Of a stretch of DNA of 64,000 nucleotides, positions 8,933-19,176 are shown in pieces. This DNA comes from Heliobacterium chlorum (GTDB lineage: Bacteria; Bacillota; Desulfitobacteriia; Heliobacteriales; Heliobacteriaceae), in assembly GCF_014502795.1 (NCBI RefSeq), contig NZ_JACVHF010000005.1, forward strand, positions 1-64,000, read 5' to 3'. Each line of letters begins with the position of its first letter. The first letter of the stretch is position 1. Under the pieces are notes generated by a model. It was not told where the DNA came from. It made no database searches and worked only from the letters and a program-made list of their open reading frames with translations. The translations under genes and the position numbers were made by a program.

Positions 8933-11785
8933 ATGCTCGAACAAATCCGGGTCCGCGGGGCCCGTGCTCATAACTTGAAAAATATCGATATCGATATTCC
9001 CAGAGACAAACTGGTCGTCGTCACCGGTCTATCCGGTTCAGGTAAATCGTCACTGGCTTTTGACACCATCTATGCCGAAGGGCAGCGCCGGTATGTAGAA
9101 TCCCTGTCATCCTATGCCCGCCAATTTCTCGGCCAGATGGATAAGCCCGATGTAGATTATATCGAGGGGTTGTCTCCGGCCATATCGATCGACCAGAAGA
9201 CGACCTCCAAAAACCCTCGCTCCACCGTAGGCACCGTCACAGAGATCTATGACTACTTGCGGCTTCTCTTTGCCCGGGTCGGCCGTCCTCACTGCCCCAA
9301 GTGTGGTCAACCGATCCAGCAGCAGACCGTCGAGCAGATGGTCGACCAGATTCTGACCTACCCCGAAGGGACCCGCCTGCAGATCCTCGCTCCGCTGGTG
9401 CGAGGCAAAAAAGGCGAACATGTCAAGGTGATTGAGGATATCCGCAAAAACGGCTATGTGCGCATGCGTGTCGACGGACAGGTCATGGACGCCACAGAAG
9501 AAGTGAAGCTGGAGAAAAATAAAAAGCATACCGTTGAGGTGGTCGTGGACCGCATCGTCGTCCGTCCTGACATCGCCCAGCGCTTGGCCGATTCCCTGGA
9601 GACGTCGCTGAACTTGTCCGAAGGGCTCGTCATCATCGATGTGATGGACAAAGAAGAAATCACCTTTTCTCAGAATTTCGCCTGCGCCGACTGTGGCATC
9701 TCCATCGGGGAGGTCGAACCGCGCATCTTTTCTTTCAATGCCCCCTATGGCGCTTGTCCCCATTGCACTGGCTTAGGTATGCAGATGGAGGTGGATCCGG
9801 ACCTGGTCGTGCCTGATCCGTCGAAAAGCTTAGAAGAAGGTGCCCTCGTCCCTTGGGCACGGATGAATTCAGCCTATATCCCGCAGATGCTGCGGGCGTT
9901 GGCTGATGTGTACGGTTTTTCGACAGAGACACCCTTTCGGGAACTGCCTGAGGACACTCAGAAATTAATTCTCTATGGCGGCGGGAAGACGAAGATTCGC
10001 GTTGAATTCACTAACTTCGACGGTGCTAAGAAAAGCTTTGACACGACGTATGAAGGGGTCGTGTCGAACTTAGAGCGCCGCTACAAGGAGACCCAGTCTG
10101 ATTGGTCTCGAGAAGAGATCGAAGAATATATGAGCCAAAAGCCTTGTCCCAAATGCAAAGGGGCACGGCTGAAACCGGAGAGTTTAGCGGTCCTGATCGG
10201 CGACAAGAACATCCATCATGTGACTGAGATGTCCATCGAACGGGCGCTGCATTTCTTCGAGCATCTCGAATTGAGTGAGCGAGAGCAGATCATCGCCCGG
10301 CAGATCCTCAAAGAGATCCGAGAGCGGCTCGGCTTCCTGGTGAATGTGGGCCTAAACTATCTGACGCTGGCTCGCTCGGCGGGAACATTATCGGGTGGGG
10401 AAGCGCAGCGCATCCGTTTGGCCACGCAGATCGGATCCGGCTTGATGGGGGTCCTCTACATCCTGGACGAGCCCTCCATCGGCTTGCACCAGCGTGATAA
10501 CGAGCGCCTCTTGAGTACGTTGCAGCGGCTCCGCGATTTGGGCAACACGCTCATCGTGGTGGAACATGACGAAGACACCATGCTAGTGGCTGACCACATC
10601 ATCGATATCGGGCCTGGTGCCGGTGCGCACGGCGGCCAAGTGGTGGCCCAAGGTAACTTGGCTGCCATCATGGAAGAACCCCGTTCGTTGACGGGACAGT
10701 ATCTGTCAGGACGGAAATTCATCCCCTTACCGGAGCAGCGGCGAGAACCGAACGGCAAGTGGATCGAGGTGCTCGGTGCCCGGGAAAACAACTTGAAAGA
10801 CATCAACGTGCGTTTTCCCCTAGGGGTCTTTACCTGCGTGACCGGCGTGTCGGGCTCGGGCAAGTCCACCCTGGTCAATGAAATCCTGCACAAGACGTTG
10901 GCAGCCGAGTTGAATGGCGCCCGGACGAAGCCAGGGGCGCATCAAGAGATCCGCGGGCTCGAACACCTGGAGAAAGTCATCGATATCGACCAATCGCCCA
11001 TCGGGCGGACACCTCGATCCAACCCGGCTACCTATACAGGAGTCTTCGATGCCATCCGGGATCTCTTCTCACAAGTGCCCGAAGCGAAGATGCGCGGCTA
11101 CCGGCCGGGACGCTTCTCTTTCAACGTTCGCGGCGGCCGTTGTGAAGCTTGTAAAGGCGATGGGATCATCAAGATTGAAATGCACTTCCTGCCTGACGTC
11201 TATGTACCCTGTGAGGTCTGCAAAGGAAAGCGGTACAACCGGGAGACGCTCGAAGTTCGTTATAAAGGAAAGAGCATCTCTGATGTCCTCGAAATGACCG
11301 TTGACGAAGGGCTGGAGTTTTTCAAAAATATACCGAAAATCGCCCGGAAACTGCAGACGATTCAAGATGTGGGCCTTGGATACGTCCGCCTTGGACAGCC
11401 GGCGACGACTCTCTCCGGCGGCGAAGCCCAGCGGGTGAAACTGGCTACAGAACTGTCACGCCGTTCCAACGGAAAGACCCTTTACATCCTCGACGAACCT
11501 ACAACAGGCCTGCACGTGGCTGACATCCACCGGCTTCTCGGCGTGTTGCAGCGGCTCGTCGATGCCGGAGATACGGTCCTGGTCATTGAGCATAATTTGG
11601 ACGTGATCAAGACGTCCGATTACATCATCGACTTAGGGCCGGAAGGCGGCGACAAGGGCGGAACGATCTTGGCTACGGGCACACCGGAAGAGATCTGTCA
11701 TGTGCAAGCCTCCTATACGGGTCATTTCTTGCGGAAGATCTTAGAACGCAAGCCGGGGATGGCGATTACGGCGTTGGCGGAGTGA
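8933..11785 (+). CDS. uvrA: UvrABC excision repair ATPase subunit UvrA
   Basis: Damage-sensing ABC ATPase of nucleotide excision repair, acting as a dimer with UvrB. The 950-aa length is normal. NBD1 has Walker [10 protein letters not shown] (about 31-39), zinc clusters CPKCGQ and CADC...CPHC, the insertion-domain cluster CPKCKGARL, signature [12 protein letters not shown] and Walker [15 protein letters not shown]2 has GVSGSGKST, the zinc module CEACKGDG...[21 protein letters not shown] and [11 protein letters not shown]. All catalytic elements look intact, so this is the housekeeping UvrA, in contrast to the divergent UvrA-like protein near 55.4-58.7 kb. The AAGGGGG upstream of the ATG is somewhat distant (about 14 bases). 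Confidence 0.98.
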   Translation: MLEQIRVRGARAHNLKNIDIDIPRDKLVVVTGLSGSGKSSLAFDTIYAEGQRRYVESLSSYARQFLGQMDKPDVDYIEGLSPAISIDQKTTSKNPRSTVGTVTEIYDYLRLLFARVGRPHCPKCGQPIQQQTVEQMVDQILTYPEGTRLQILAPLVRGKKGEHVKVIEDIRKNGYVRMRVDGQVMDATEEVKLEKNKKHTVEVVVDRIVVRPDIAQRLADSLETSLNLSEGLVIIDVMDKEEITFSQNFACADCGISIGEVEPRIFSFNAPYGACPHCTGLGMQMEVDPDLVVPDPSKSLEEGALVPWARMNSAYIPQMLRALADVYGFSTETPFRELPEDTQKLILYGGGKTKIRVEFTNFDGAKKSFDTTYEGVVSNLERRYKETQSDWSREEIEEYMSQKPCPKCKGARLKPESLAVLIGDKNIHHVTEMSIERALHFFEHLELSEREQIIARQILKEIRERLGFLVNVGLNYLTLARSAGTLSGGEAQRIRLATQIGSGLMGVLYILDEPSIGLHQRDNERLLSTLQRLRDLGNTLIVVEHDEDTMLVADHIIDIGPGAGAHGGQVVAQGNLAAIMEEPRSLTGQYLSGRKFIPLPEQRREPNGKWIEVLGARENNLKDINVRFPLGVFTCVTGVSGSGKSTLVNEILHKTLAAELNGARTKPGAHQEIRGLEHLEKVIDIDQSPIGRTPRSNPATYTGVFDAIRDLFSQVPEAKMRGYRPGRFSFNVRGGRCEACKGDGIIKIEMHFLPDVYVPCEVCKGKRYNRETLEVRYKGKSISDVLEMTVDEGLEFFKNIPKIARKLQTIQDVGLGYVRLGQPATTLSGGEAQRVKLATELSRRSNGKTLYILDEPTTGLHVADIHRLLGVLQRLVDAGDTVLVIEHNLDVIKTSDYIIDLGPEGGDKGGTILATGTPEEICHVQASYTGHFLRKILERKPGMAITALAE

Positions 11786-11797
11786 AAAGGCGTTTAT

Positions 11798-11847
11798 AAA
11801 TAAAACCCGTTTATTCCTGCTATCTTAGGAATAAACGGGTTTTATTT
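11798..11847. terminator. strong bidirectional terminator
   Basis: A 21-bp perfect inverted repeat (11798-11818 with 11827-11847) built around AAACCCGTTTATTCC, with A-tract and T-tract flanks. It closes uvrA and the convergent oxidoreductase gene. Confidence 0.9.
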
Positions 11848-11850
11848 CGT

Positions 11851-13149
11851 TTAGGAATTATGCTTAGCAGGACTTATGGGACGTCTAAAGACCCCCTCTA
11901 AACCGCTATCGGTAACTCTCCGGACGATAGCATCCACATCGGTGCTGTACGACTGCCGTTCTACCATCCTCTGAAAATACACGGAACCAGAAAAGGTGTA
12001 TTTATTCAGCCGCCCCTCCGGCGTACACATCTGCTCTCGGACATATCGAATGAGGTCACCGCATGCCAGGCACGAAGGCAGTTCCAATAACAACGACCCT
12101 GCCAAATAGCGCGCAGCGTTATGCCCGGCCAGAGAACCGGTGACGATGGCTTCCGTATGACCGACGAGCAAGCCTGCCTTCTCTCCGGCGCAAAAGAGGT
12201 TTTTCATCCCTTCCACCTGTAGGGCGTCGTTGCGTAGCGGATGGGATAAAAAGCGAATTGAATTGCCGATCCCACCGGCGTACGGTTCTTCAATCCGAGC
12301 ATTTTCCAGCCCAGCGATTTGACGCAGTCGTTCCAATGGAAAAAAGGGAGCCATGAGCTTCGCCTGGCCTGTATCAAGAAGAATTACATTCTCCACGTAT
12401 TCCGGCAGTGCATATTGTTGACAGGCTTTCCGGGAGAGGGTGTCCGCTTTTTGCAGCGAAGGCGGTACAGGAATTACAGCATAGCCTTTTTCATTCAACT
12501 CTCGTATCAGTTCTGTCGATAGAGAATGTTTATTAACAATAAAAGAACCGGACATGGAGCCGCACCGGCCACCCGGTCGTAAATCCGTGATTTCACTGAC
12601 ACCTGCGAGATCAGAGAGGCTGATCCGCCCGCCAAAACTGGGGCAGCGCAGTGCGCACATGGCACAACCGTTGCCAAACTTGCGGCAATGGCCCATCGGT
12701 CCCGCAGTTCCGGTGGCGTCCACAAACACATCGCCGGTAATCGTTTCTCCCTTTTCGACGATAACCTCCTGAATTTTTCCTGACTCCTGCTTTACTCCGG
12801 TGACCCGGGAGAGAAATCGGAGAGAAACACCGCTGTTCATCAATAATTTTCGAACAGCCGGTTCGATCGAATGAATGTCGTAGAGGGTGGCATGGTTATG
12901 GCCAGGAAAATATATGTTCCGGTGCCGGGCTGTTTGGTCGACCAGTTTAAACAAGTCTCCAGCACCTAAAGCAATCATTTCCTCGGTAGCAGTAAAACGG
13001 CCGTTGTTGCGCATGATACCGCCCACTAATCCAGTACCCAGAAGCAGATCCGTTCGCTCCAAGAGGATCACTTCTGTACCGGTATAAACGGCGGCTAAGG
13101 CCGCTGCCGCCCCGGCCCAGCCTCCACCGACGATGACAATTCTCCCCAT
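11851..13149 (-). CDS. FAD-dependent oxidoreductase
   Basis: A 432-aa flavoprotein. The N-terminal dinucleotide-binding motif is IVIVGGGWAGAAAALAA (about 4-20) with an acidic end of strand 2 (ILLERTD). A Cys cluster GCAMCALRCPSFGG at about 160-173 and a C-terminal FAD-contact motif (NLFCAGEKAGLLVGHTEA) are also visible. The general layout recalls the GidA/TrmFO and FAD-dependent dehydrogenase superfamily. The three closely spaced Cys could be redox or Fe-S ligands, but the substrate is unknown. The ATG follows AAGGGGGA. Transcribed alone on the minus strand. Confidence 0.8.
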   Translation of the reverse strand: MGRIVIVGGGWAGAAAALAAVYTGTEVILLERTDLLLGTGLVGGIMRNNGRFTATEEMIALGAGDLFKLVDQTARHRNIYFPGHNHATLYDIHSIEPAVRKLLMNSGVSLRFLSRVTGVKQESGKIQEVIVEKGETITGDVFVDATGTAGPMGHCRKFGNGCAMCALRCPSFGGRISLSDLAGVSEITDLRPGGRCGSMSGSFIVNKHSLSTELIRELNEKGYAVIPVPPSLQKADTLSRKACQQYALPEYVENVILLDTGQAKLMAPFFPLERLRQIAGLENARIEEPYAGGIGNSIRFLSHPLRNDALQVEGMKNLFCAGEKAGLLVGHTEAIVTGSLAGHNAARYLAGSLLLELPSCLACGDLIRYVREQMCTPEGRLNKYTFSGSVYFQRMVERQSYSTDVDAIVRRVTDSGLEGVFRRPISPAKHNS

Positions 13150-13300
13150 ATCTCAATCCCCCTTACCATCACCATATGTAAAATTATGGCGGGGCGATAG
13201 AGTTCGGAGTCGAAGACTCTATTTCCATTTTTCAGAGTTGTTTGCCCAAACTCGTCTACCTTATTGGCTTCAATGTTGCTGTCAATCTCAATATCTTCAC

Positions 13301-13582
13301 TTATTTCTCATCGTCTCGGTTCATCATCATTTCCAGATCATTTTTTCTTAAAGGCGCTGAGTTAGCCACAGTCCCTTTTGGATACTTATTAGACATAAAT
13401 TTGTTTTTGGCGATGGCATAACCAATGATGATCCCAGCCGTTAAAAAGATGAACAAAGAGAGGAAATAAAACTGCGTCGATGAAAGCTCGATATTGAGCC
13501 AAGCAATCCGAATTCGGTCGGCGAGGGGTTCCGTAAGGGCGCTTCGGATAGCTTCAAAGATGGAACTCAAACGATCAGGCAT
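13301..13582 (-). CDS. small single-TM hypothetical protein
   Basis: About 93 aa. The ATG at 13582 sits nine bases behind AAGGCGG; a GTG three codons upstream overlaps that site. One transmembrane helix (FYFLSLFIFLTAGIIIGYAIA) lies at about 38-58, preceded by an amphipathic region and followed by a polar, charged tail. No family recognised. Confidence 0.55.
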   Translation of the reverse strand: MPDRLSSIFEAIRSALTEPLADRIRIAWLNIELSSTQFYFLSLFIFLTAGIIIGYAIAKNKFMSNKYPKGTVANSAPLRKNDLEMMMNRDDEK

Positions 13583-13650
13583 GACGATCACCCGCCTTAG
13601 TTTTATCCATTCTAATTATACGATCTTTTCCCAATGTTTTGGTAGAAAAC

Positions 13651-13685
13651 AAAAGAGCCTACCGATTATTTCGGTGGGCTCTTTT
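13651..13685. terminator. bidirectional terminator
   Basis: AAAAGAGCCTACCG (13651-13664) pairs with CGGTGGGCTCTTTT (13672-13685). It lies just past the stop of the PAP2-like gene on the minus strand. Confidence 0.8.
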
Positions 13686-13699
13686 GCTGGATTTTTTGG

Positions 13700-14128
13700 T
13701 CATGTGTTAGCCGCCCAAGCGACCAGAAAACCTAAGATGGCTCCCGCCGATACCTCTAGGGGGGAATGGCCGAGGCGCTCCTTCAGGGGCATTACATCAC
13801 TGCGACGGAAACGAAAAATCTGCAACAATTGATTGAGCGTTTTCGCATGTTCTCCAGCGGAGCGGCGAACCCCCATCGCGTCAAAAATGACAACAGCACT
13901 AAAGACGGCCGACACGGCAAAAAGATCCGAAAAAATCCCATTACGAAAGGCAACCCCTGAAAGCAGGGAGACGACGAGGGAAGTATGGGAACTCGGCATT
14001 CCACCGGGTTCAAAGAAACGGGTCCAGAGAAATCGGCCGTTTTGAATCGACTCATTGATGAACTTGATCACCTGTGCGAGGAGAACAGCGAAAAGGGTGC
14101 TGTAGATAAGCGGTAGTGTCAACGGCAT
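13700..14128 (-). CDS. divergent PAP2 family membrane protein (YuiD-like)
   Basis: A membrane protein of about 142 aa. It has the PAP2-type active-site pieces GGMPSSHTS (near 42-50) and FDAMGVRRSAGEHA (near 80-93), with hydrophobic helices between them and a closing GHSPLEVSAGAILGFLVAW. The pattern and length match the divergent PAP2 family (B. subtilis YuiD type), which may dephosphorylate a lipid phosphate. The ATG at 14128 aligns with family N-termini; longer in-frame starts (TTG at 14191) have weaker ribosome-binding sites. Confidence 0.8.
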   Translation of the reverse strand: MPLTLPLIYSTLFAVLLAQVIKFINESIQNGRFLWTRFFEPGGMPSSHTSLVVSLLSGVAFRNGIFSDLFAVSAVFSAVVIFDAMGVRRSAGEHAKTLNQLLQIFRFRRSDVMPLKERLGHSPLEVSAGAILGFLVAWAANT

Positions 14129-14260
14129 TTCCCCCGTAATTCGAACCATTGTAGCCACATGATGGTAAATCAGTATTCCTTTTACGTACAATCGTCCTGC
14201 AAGTTACAAAAGCAAGGAAATCTATCGAACCTTGATGGACATTCGAACTGCTCAGACTTA

Positions 14261-15601
14261 CTAGGACAGCCGTTTCTCCAAAGCTTCCCTTTCGGCCTCA
14301 TACCCCGGCTTACCGAGTAAGGCAAACATGTTACGCTTATATGATTCTACACCCGGCTGGTCAAAGGGATTGATGCCTAGCATGTAGCCGCTGAGGGCAC
14401 AGGCCTTCTCAAAGAAATAGAAGAGATGACCAAGAGAGTAGGCGTCTTGTTTGGGTACCGTCAGAACGATATTGGGCACCTGTCCGTCTACGTGAGCGAG
14501 CAGCGTGCCGGAGAAGGCTTTTTGATTGACAAAGCCCATCTTTTTTTCGGCAAGAAAGTTCAAGCCGTCGCTGTTGGCGGGAACGGTGGGGATGGCTATC
14601 TCCAACCGAGGTTGGCGGAACTGCAGCACTGTCTCAAAGAGGATGCGCATCCCCTCTTGAATATACTGCCCCATGGAATGCAAGTCCGTGGAAAATTGCA
14701 CCGACGCCGGGAACAGGCCTTTATGCTCTTTGCCTTCGCTTTCTCCGAAAAGCTGTTTCCACCATTCGGCTACATACTGAAGGGATGGTTCGTATCCTAC
14801 CAGCAGTTCCACCATCTTTCCCTGCCGATAGAGGGCGTTTCGAGCAGCCGCGTAGCGATAGCAGGCGTTCTCAGCGAGGGCAGGCCTCTCATATTCGACC
14901 ATAGCCTCCCGAGCGCCAGCCATCAGTGCTGAAATGTCGACGCCGGCAGCGGCGATCGGCAAAAGACCGACAGCCGTTAAGACGGAGTAACGCCCGCCGA
15001 CGTCGTCGGGAACGACGAAGGTTTCGTACCCCTCTTGATCGGCAAGGCTCTTGAGGGCACCCTTGGCCCGGTCTGTCGTGGCATAGATGCGTTTTTTCGC
15101 TTCTTCGGCCCCGTACTTTTGCTCCATCCAGGTTTTAAACAGGCGGAAGGCGATAGCCGGCTCCGTCGTCGTTCCCGATTTGGAGATGACGTTGATCGAG
15201 ACGTCCTTCCCTTCGAGGATCTCGAAGAGGTGGTGCAGATAGGTGGAGCTGATCTGATGGCCGGCAAAATAAATTTCACATCCTGGCCGACGGTTCCGGG
15301 GCAGTTGGTTGTGAAAGGAGTGAGAGAGCATATCGATGGCTGCCCGGGCGCCCAGATAGGAACCGCCGATGCCGATAATCACCAGCGCGTCGGAAGAGGA
15401 ACGGATCCGTTCAGCCGCCGCTTCGATCCGGGCGAACTCGGCGCGATCATATCGCTCCGGTAGATGAAGCCAACCGGTATATTCGCTGCCGAGCCCAGAG
15501 CCTTGATGAAGCATCTCATGGGCCCGAAGTACTTCCGGTTCTAAAGATCCGATTGATGACTCAACGGTAGAATAGCTTAAATCTAACTCTAATCCTGTCA
15601 T
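14261..15601 (-). CDS. pgi: glucose-6-phosphate isomerase
   Basis: Interconverts glucose-6-phosphate and fructose-6-phosphate. About 446 aa, the length of the shorter bacterial PGIs. Seen are [14 protein letters not shown] (phosphate loop), [16 protein letters not shown], and the active-site stretch [16 protein letters not shown] with the catalytic Glu, plus a C-terminal [10 protein letters not shown]. The ATG at 15601 follows AAGGGGG. It stands on the minus strand, divergent from uvrC and apart from the lower-glycolysis operon at 27.6-33.8 kb. Confidence 0.96.
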   Translation of the reverse strand: MTGLELDLSYSTVESSIGSLEPEVLRAHEMLHQGSGLGSEYTGWLHLPERYDRAEFARIEAAAERIRSSSDALVIIGIGGSYLGARAAIDMLSHSFHNQLPRNRRPGCEIYFAGHQISSTYLHHLFEILEGKDVSINVISKSGTTTEPAIAFRLFKTWMEQKYGAEEAKKRIYATTDRAKGALKSLADQEGYETFVVPDDVGGRYSVLTAVGLLPIAAAGVDISALMAGAREAMVEYERPALAENACYRYAAARNALYRQGKMVELLVGYEPSLQYVAEWWKQLFGESEGKEHKGLFPASVQFSTDLHSMGQYIQEGMRILFETVLQFRQPRLEIAIPTVPANSDGLNFLAEKKMGFVNQKAFSGTLLAHVDGQVPNIVLTVPKQDAYSLGHLFYFFEKACALSGYMLGINPFDQPGVESYKRNMFALLGKPGYEAEREALEKRLS

Positions 15602-15778
15602 GGCAGAAACCCCCTTGTATTGCCATGGATATCCCAAGTCTTTGCCAATTTCGATGTGACTATGTATGCATCCTGCTTAGGGTTTGTAATTTATTATTTT
15701 TTTTGCATAAAAGGACCCAGCGCTTTCCTTCGCCCTCATCCCTTGTCTATGCTATTATGAGGGTGAGGTGAAAATGAA

Positions 15779-17671
15779 TTGCATTTGACGCTGCAGGAAA
15801 AATTGAAAAATCTGCCCGACAAGCCCGGCGTCTACCTCATGAAAGACGAGACCGGCCGAGTCATCTATGTGGGGAAAGCGATCAATCTAAAAAACCGGGT
15901 TCGCTCCTATTTCCAGTCGGCCAAAAACTTGACCGCCAAAACACAAGCCCTGGTCGCTCGCATTCAGGATCTGGAGACCATCGTCACCGACTCGGAACTG
16001 GAAGCGCTCATTCTCGAATGCAACTTGATCAAAGAGCATAAACCGCGCTATAACATCATGCTGCGCGACGATAAAACTTATCCCTATCTAAAAGTGACCT
16101 TGCAAGAGACCTATCCCCGCCTGTTGATGACCCGCCGTTTGGAAAAGGACGGAGGAAAATACTTCGGCCCCTATACATCAGCTGGTGCGGTGCGGGAAAC
16201 GTTGAACCTGCTGCGCTCCATCTTTCCCCTGCGGACATGTTCCCGCAAAGATTTTGATCAGCGCAAACGGCCCTGCTTGAACTATCACATTGGCCGCTGC
16301 CTGGCTCCCTGTTTCGGTAAGGTGTCCCGCGATGAATACATGCATATGCTGAAGAATATCATCGCCTTTTTGGAAGGGAAAGAAGATGATCTCTTGCGCC
16401 GGCTCCGTGAGGAGATGCACCAGGCAGCGGAAGATCTCGAATTCGAACGAGCCGCCGAACTGCGCAACCGCATCCAAGCTTTGGAACAGGTGATGGAAAA
16501 GCAGAAGGTCGTCTCGACAGACCTAGAGGACCAAGACGTAATCGCCATGGCCCGTGGGTTCAACCAGGTCTGTGTACAGATATTCTTTATCCGTGGCGGC
16601 AAGCTGATTGGGCGGGAGCATTTCATCCTGGAAGGGACCGACGAGATGGAGCGGTCCGAAGTGATCACGGCTTTTGTCAAACAGTATTACAGCCGTACCG
16701 AGTTCGTGCCCCGGGAGATTCTTCTGCAGGAACCTCTCGAATCGCAAGAGGAAGAAGAAGTGCTCAGCCGCTTTTTGAAGGAGAAACGCAAGGGCAAGGT
16801 GGAGATCCGCGTCCCCAAACGGGGAGACAAATTAAAACTTATCGAAATGGTGGCCAAAAACGCCTTGCTCACCTTGGAACAACTGCAAAACGAGCAACAG
16901 CGCAAAAAGTCCATGACCGAAGAGGCGGTCTTGGATCTGCAGCGTTACTTAGCCCTGGATGAACCGCCATGGCGCATCGAGTGCTTTGATATTTCCAACA
17001 CCATGGGCAAGGAATCGGTCGCTTCCATGGTCGTCTTCGAAGGGGGCGCGCCGAAAAACGCTGAATACCGGCGCTTTCGCATCAAGACTGTCGATGGGCC
17101 TAACGATTTTGCCTCCATGCAGGAAGTGCTCAACCGCCGATTCAGCCGTGCCCGCGAAGAAGCCCAAGCGGTTGAAGAAGGTCAGCTCGATCCGATGAGC
17201 GCTAAATTCGCTGTGCTTCCGGACCTGATCATCGTCGACGGGGGCAAGGGACAGTTGAGTTCAGCCCGGGAAACACTTCGTAGGGTCGGCTATGACTATA
17301 TTCCCACCTTCGGTCTGGCCAAAGAAAATGAATGGCTCTTTCACGAATCGAGTTCAGAGCCGATCATCCTCCCGCGAGGTTCACGCTCACTCTACCTGGT
17401 TCAGCGGATTCGTGATGAAGCCCACCGCTTCGCTATCACCTATCACCGCAAGCTGCGAGCGCAAGCCCAGACGGCGTCGGTCCTCGACGAGATTTCTGGC
17501 ATCGGTCCCAAGCGGAAGACGGCGCTGCTGCGTCACTTCGGCTCTGTTAAAAAGATCGCCGAGGCGACGCTGGAGCAACTGGCGGCCGTAGACGGCATGA
17601 ATGTCGAGATCGCCGAGCGGGTGCTCAACCATTTTCGTGCGAGGGAGAAGGAAACCAAGGTTGCCGAATAA
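15779..17671 (+). CDS. uvrC: UvrABC excision endonuclease subunit UvrC
   Basis: Makes the dual incisions in nucleotide excision repair. 630 aa. The N-terminal GIY-YIG nuclease (PGVYLMKDETGRVIYVGKA, about 15-33) is followed by a Cys cluster (CSRKDFDQRKRPCLNYHIGRCLAPC), a UVR motif (about 200-235), the RNase H-like C-terminal nuclease (IECFDISNTMG, then PDLIIVDGGKGQL) and a helix-hairpin-helix pair (ISGIGPKRKTALLRHFGS) near 575-620. The start is TTG at 15779; the ATG just upstream runs into a stop after four codons. It is separated from uvrBA by about 4 kb. Confidence 0.97.
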   Translation: MHLTLQEKLKNLPDKPGVYLMKDETGRVIYVGKAINLKNRVRSYFQSAKNLTAKTQALVARIQDLETIVTDSELEALILECNLIKEHKPRYNIMLRDDKTYPYLKVTLQETYPRLLMTRRLEKDGGKYFGPYTSAGAVRETLNLLRSIFPLRTCSRKDFDQRKRPCLNYHIGRCLAPCFGKVSRDEYMHMLKNIIAFLEGKEDDLLRRLREEMHQAAEDLEFERAAELRNRIQALEQVMEKQKVVSTDLEDQDVIAMARGFNQVCVQIFFIRGGKLIGREHFILEGTDEMERSEVITAFVKQYYSRTEFVPREILLQEPLESQEEEEVLSRFLKEKRKGKVEIRVPKRGDKLKLIEMVAKNALLTLEQLQNEQQRKKSMTEEAVLDLQRYLALDEPPWRIECFDISNTMGKESVASMVVFEGGAPKNAEYRRFRIKTVDGPNDFASMQEVLNRRFSRAREEAQAVEEGQLDPMSAKFAVLPDLIIVDGGKGQLSSARETLRRVGYDYIPTFGLAKENEWLFHESSSEPIILPRGSRSLYLVQRIRDEAHRFAITYHRKLRAQAQTASVLDEISGIGPKRKTALLRHFGSVKKIAEATLEQLAAVDGMNVEIAERVLNHFRAREKETKVAE

Positions 17672-17701
17672 GGATTACGGAAAGGAAGGGAGGCGGCGCC
17701 G

Positions 17702-18046
17702 ATGAACTCATTAGTTCTTCGCTGGCTGCTTAACACGCTCGCCTTGGCACTGACAGCGTGGTTTATCCCGGGGATTCATATCACAGGGATCGCACCGGCT
17801 TTTTTTGCTGCGCTCGTGTTGGGCGTCGTCAACGCGATCATCCGGCCCATCGTCATCTTGTTCACCTTACCGCTTAACGTGCTGACGCTAGGGCTCTTTA
17901 CTCTGGTGATCAACGGCCTCATGCTGCAAATGGTCAGCGGTCTCGTTCGGGGATTTGACGTCTCCGGGTTTTGGGCGGCCTTTTTCGGTTCTTTGGTGCT
18001 GTCCGTGATCAGCATGGTGCTCTCTTGGTTTGTCAGTGAGGACTGA
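17702..18046 (+). CDS. phage-holin-family / YvlD-like membrane protein
   Basis: A 114-aa integral membrane protein with four hydrophobic helices (about 7-24, 30-50, 58-80, 88-110) and the conserved NAIIRPIVILFTLPLNVLTLGLF stretch typical of the family-IV four-TM 'holin' proteins of Gram-positive bacteria. Despite the name, members are usually chromosomal envelope proteins of unknown role. It lies 30 bases after uvrC and is likely co-transcribed. Confidence 0.8.
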   Translation: MNSLVLRWLLNTLALALTAWFIPGIHITGIAPAFFAALVLGVVNAIIRPIVILFTLPLNVLTLGLFTLVINGLMLQMVSGLVRGFDVSGFWAAFFGSLVLSVISMVLSWFVSED

Positions 18047-18150
18047 GAACAGCGAAGGAGACGGTTTCGCTTCGAAGGCCAAAGGCTTTGTTACTGCCCA
18101 CTGGGTAACTTAGTTTTTATAAGATAGCTGCTTTTTGGGGAGGATTTCTT

Positions 18151-18957
18151 TTGCCCAACATTCGACTCGTTGCCATCGATATGGATGATACCTTGCTTAC
18201 ACCGGATCTGCAGGTCGCTCCGGCCGTTCGGATCGCGATTGAAGAGGCTCAACGGCGAGGGGTGCTCGTGACGTTAGCTACAGGGCGTATGTTCCGAGCG
18301 GCCATCCCTTTTGCCCGCCAGTTAGGCATCGATCTGCCCTTAATCGTGTACCAAGGGGCTATGGTAAAAGAGGCTGGCAATGACGAACTACTCTACCATG
18401 TACCGGTCCCTCCAGAGCCGGCACGGGAGATCATCGAGTTGCTGAAGAACGAAAATCTGCATGTAAACTTGTATATCGATGACCACCTGCACATGGAAAA
18501 GATCGATCCAGAGGCCTTCGGCTACATAGGGCTCGCCAAGGTGCCCGTCACGTTGACGAAGGACCATGGGGCTCTGCTGGAAAAAGGATCTACGACCAAA
18601 ATATTAGCCATCGGGGATCCCGACCATTTGACCACTGTCGAGGAGCAGGCCCGCCAAAAGTGGGGGGAAGAGCTCTACATCACCCGTTCGAAACCCTATT
18701 ACTTAGAGTTCATGAACTGCAAGGCGGGGAAAGGAAGTGCTTTAGCTTTCTTAGCTGACCGGTTGCAAATCCCCCGGGAAGCGACGATGGCTATCGGTGA
18801 CTCCTATAATGACCTGGACCTGCTGGAGTACGCCGGTATCGGCGTGGCCATGGGCAATGGTGTAGAGGAAGCCAAAGCGGTTGCCGACTGGGTGACGACC
18901 ACCAATGAGGACGATGGGGTTGCTGTCGCGCTTCGTCGCTGGGTCTTCGGGGAATAA
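18151..18957 (+). CDS. Cof-type HAD-superfamily phosphatase
   Basis: A 268-aa HAD hydrolase. Motif I is DMDDTLL (about 10-16), motif II TLATGRM, and motif III/IV the KGSALAFLADRL and AIGDSYNDLDLL pair, with a large IIB cap between, as in Cof/YkrA sugar- or nucleotide-phosphate phosphatases. The start is TTG at 18151 behind GGGGAGGA. The substrate cannot be read from the sequence; the neighbouring alpha-glucan genes make a sugar phosphate plausible. Confidence 0.85.
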   Translation: MPNIRLVAIDMDDTLLTPDLQVAPAVRIAIEEAQRRGVLVTLATGRMFRAAIPFARQLGIDLPLIVYQGAMVKEAGNDELLYHVPVPPEPAREIIELLKNENLHVNLYIDDHLHMEKIDPEAFGYIGLAKVPVTLTKDHGALLEKGSTTKILAIGDPDHLTTVEEQARQKWGEELYITRSKPYYLEFMNCKAGKGSALAFLADRLQIPREATMAIGDSYNDLDLLEYAGIGVAMGNGVEEAKAVADWVTTTNEDDGVAVALRRWVFGE

Positions 18958-19023
18958 CCGATATTCCGGCAGGAATCGGGGGGCTCTTCCGAATAATCGT
19001 ATTCGCAATTGTTTTCTCAAATG

Positions 19024-19058
19024 AAGCGGGGGAACCCATTGAGGCTCTCCCGCTTTTT
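19024..19058 (+). terminator. terminator after the Cof phosphatase gene
   Basis: AAGCGGG (19024-19030) pairs with CCCGCTT (19049-19055) and is followed by a T-run. It separates the phosphatase unit from the GH13-malQ pair. Confidence 0.75.
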
Positions 19059-19176
19059 CTGTGCAAACCATTGGCAAAGGTGGGAAGGATAAGAATGCCA
19101 CTTAAGAGAAATAGACCATATACAGAACCGTTCGTCGAGCCATCGCCATAAGATTTGAAGAAGTGGGAGTGATTCC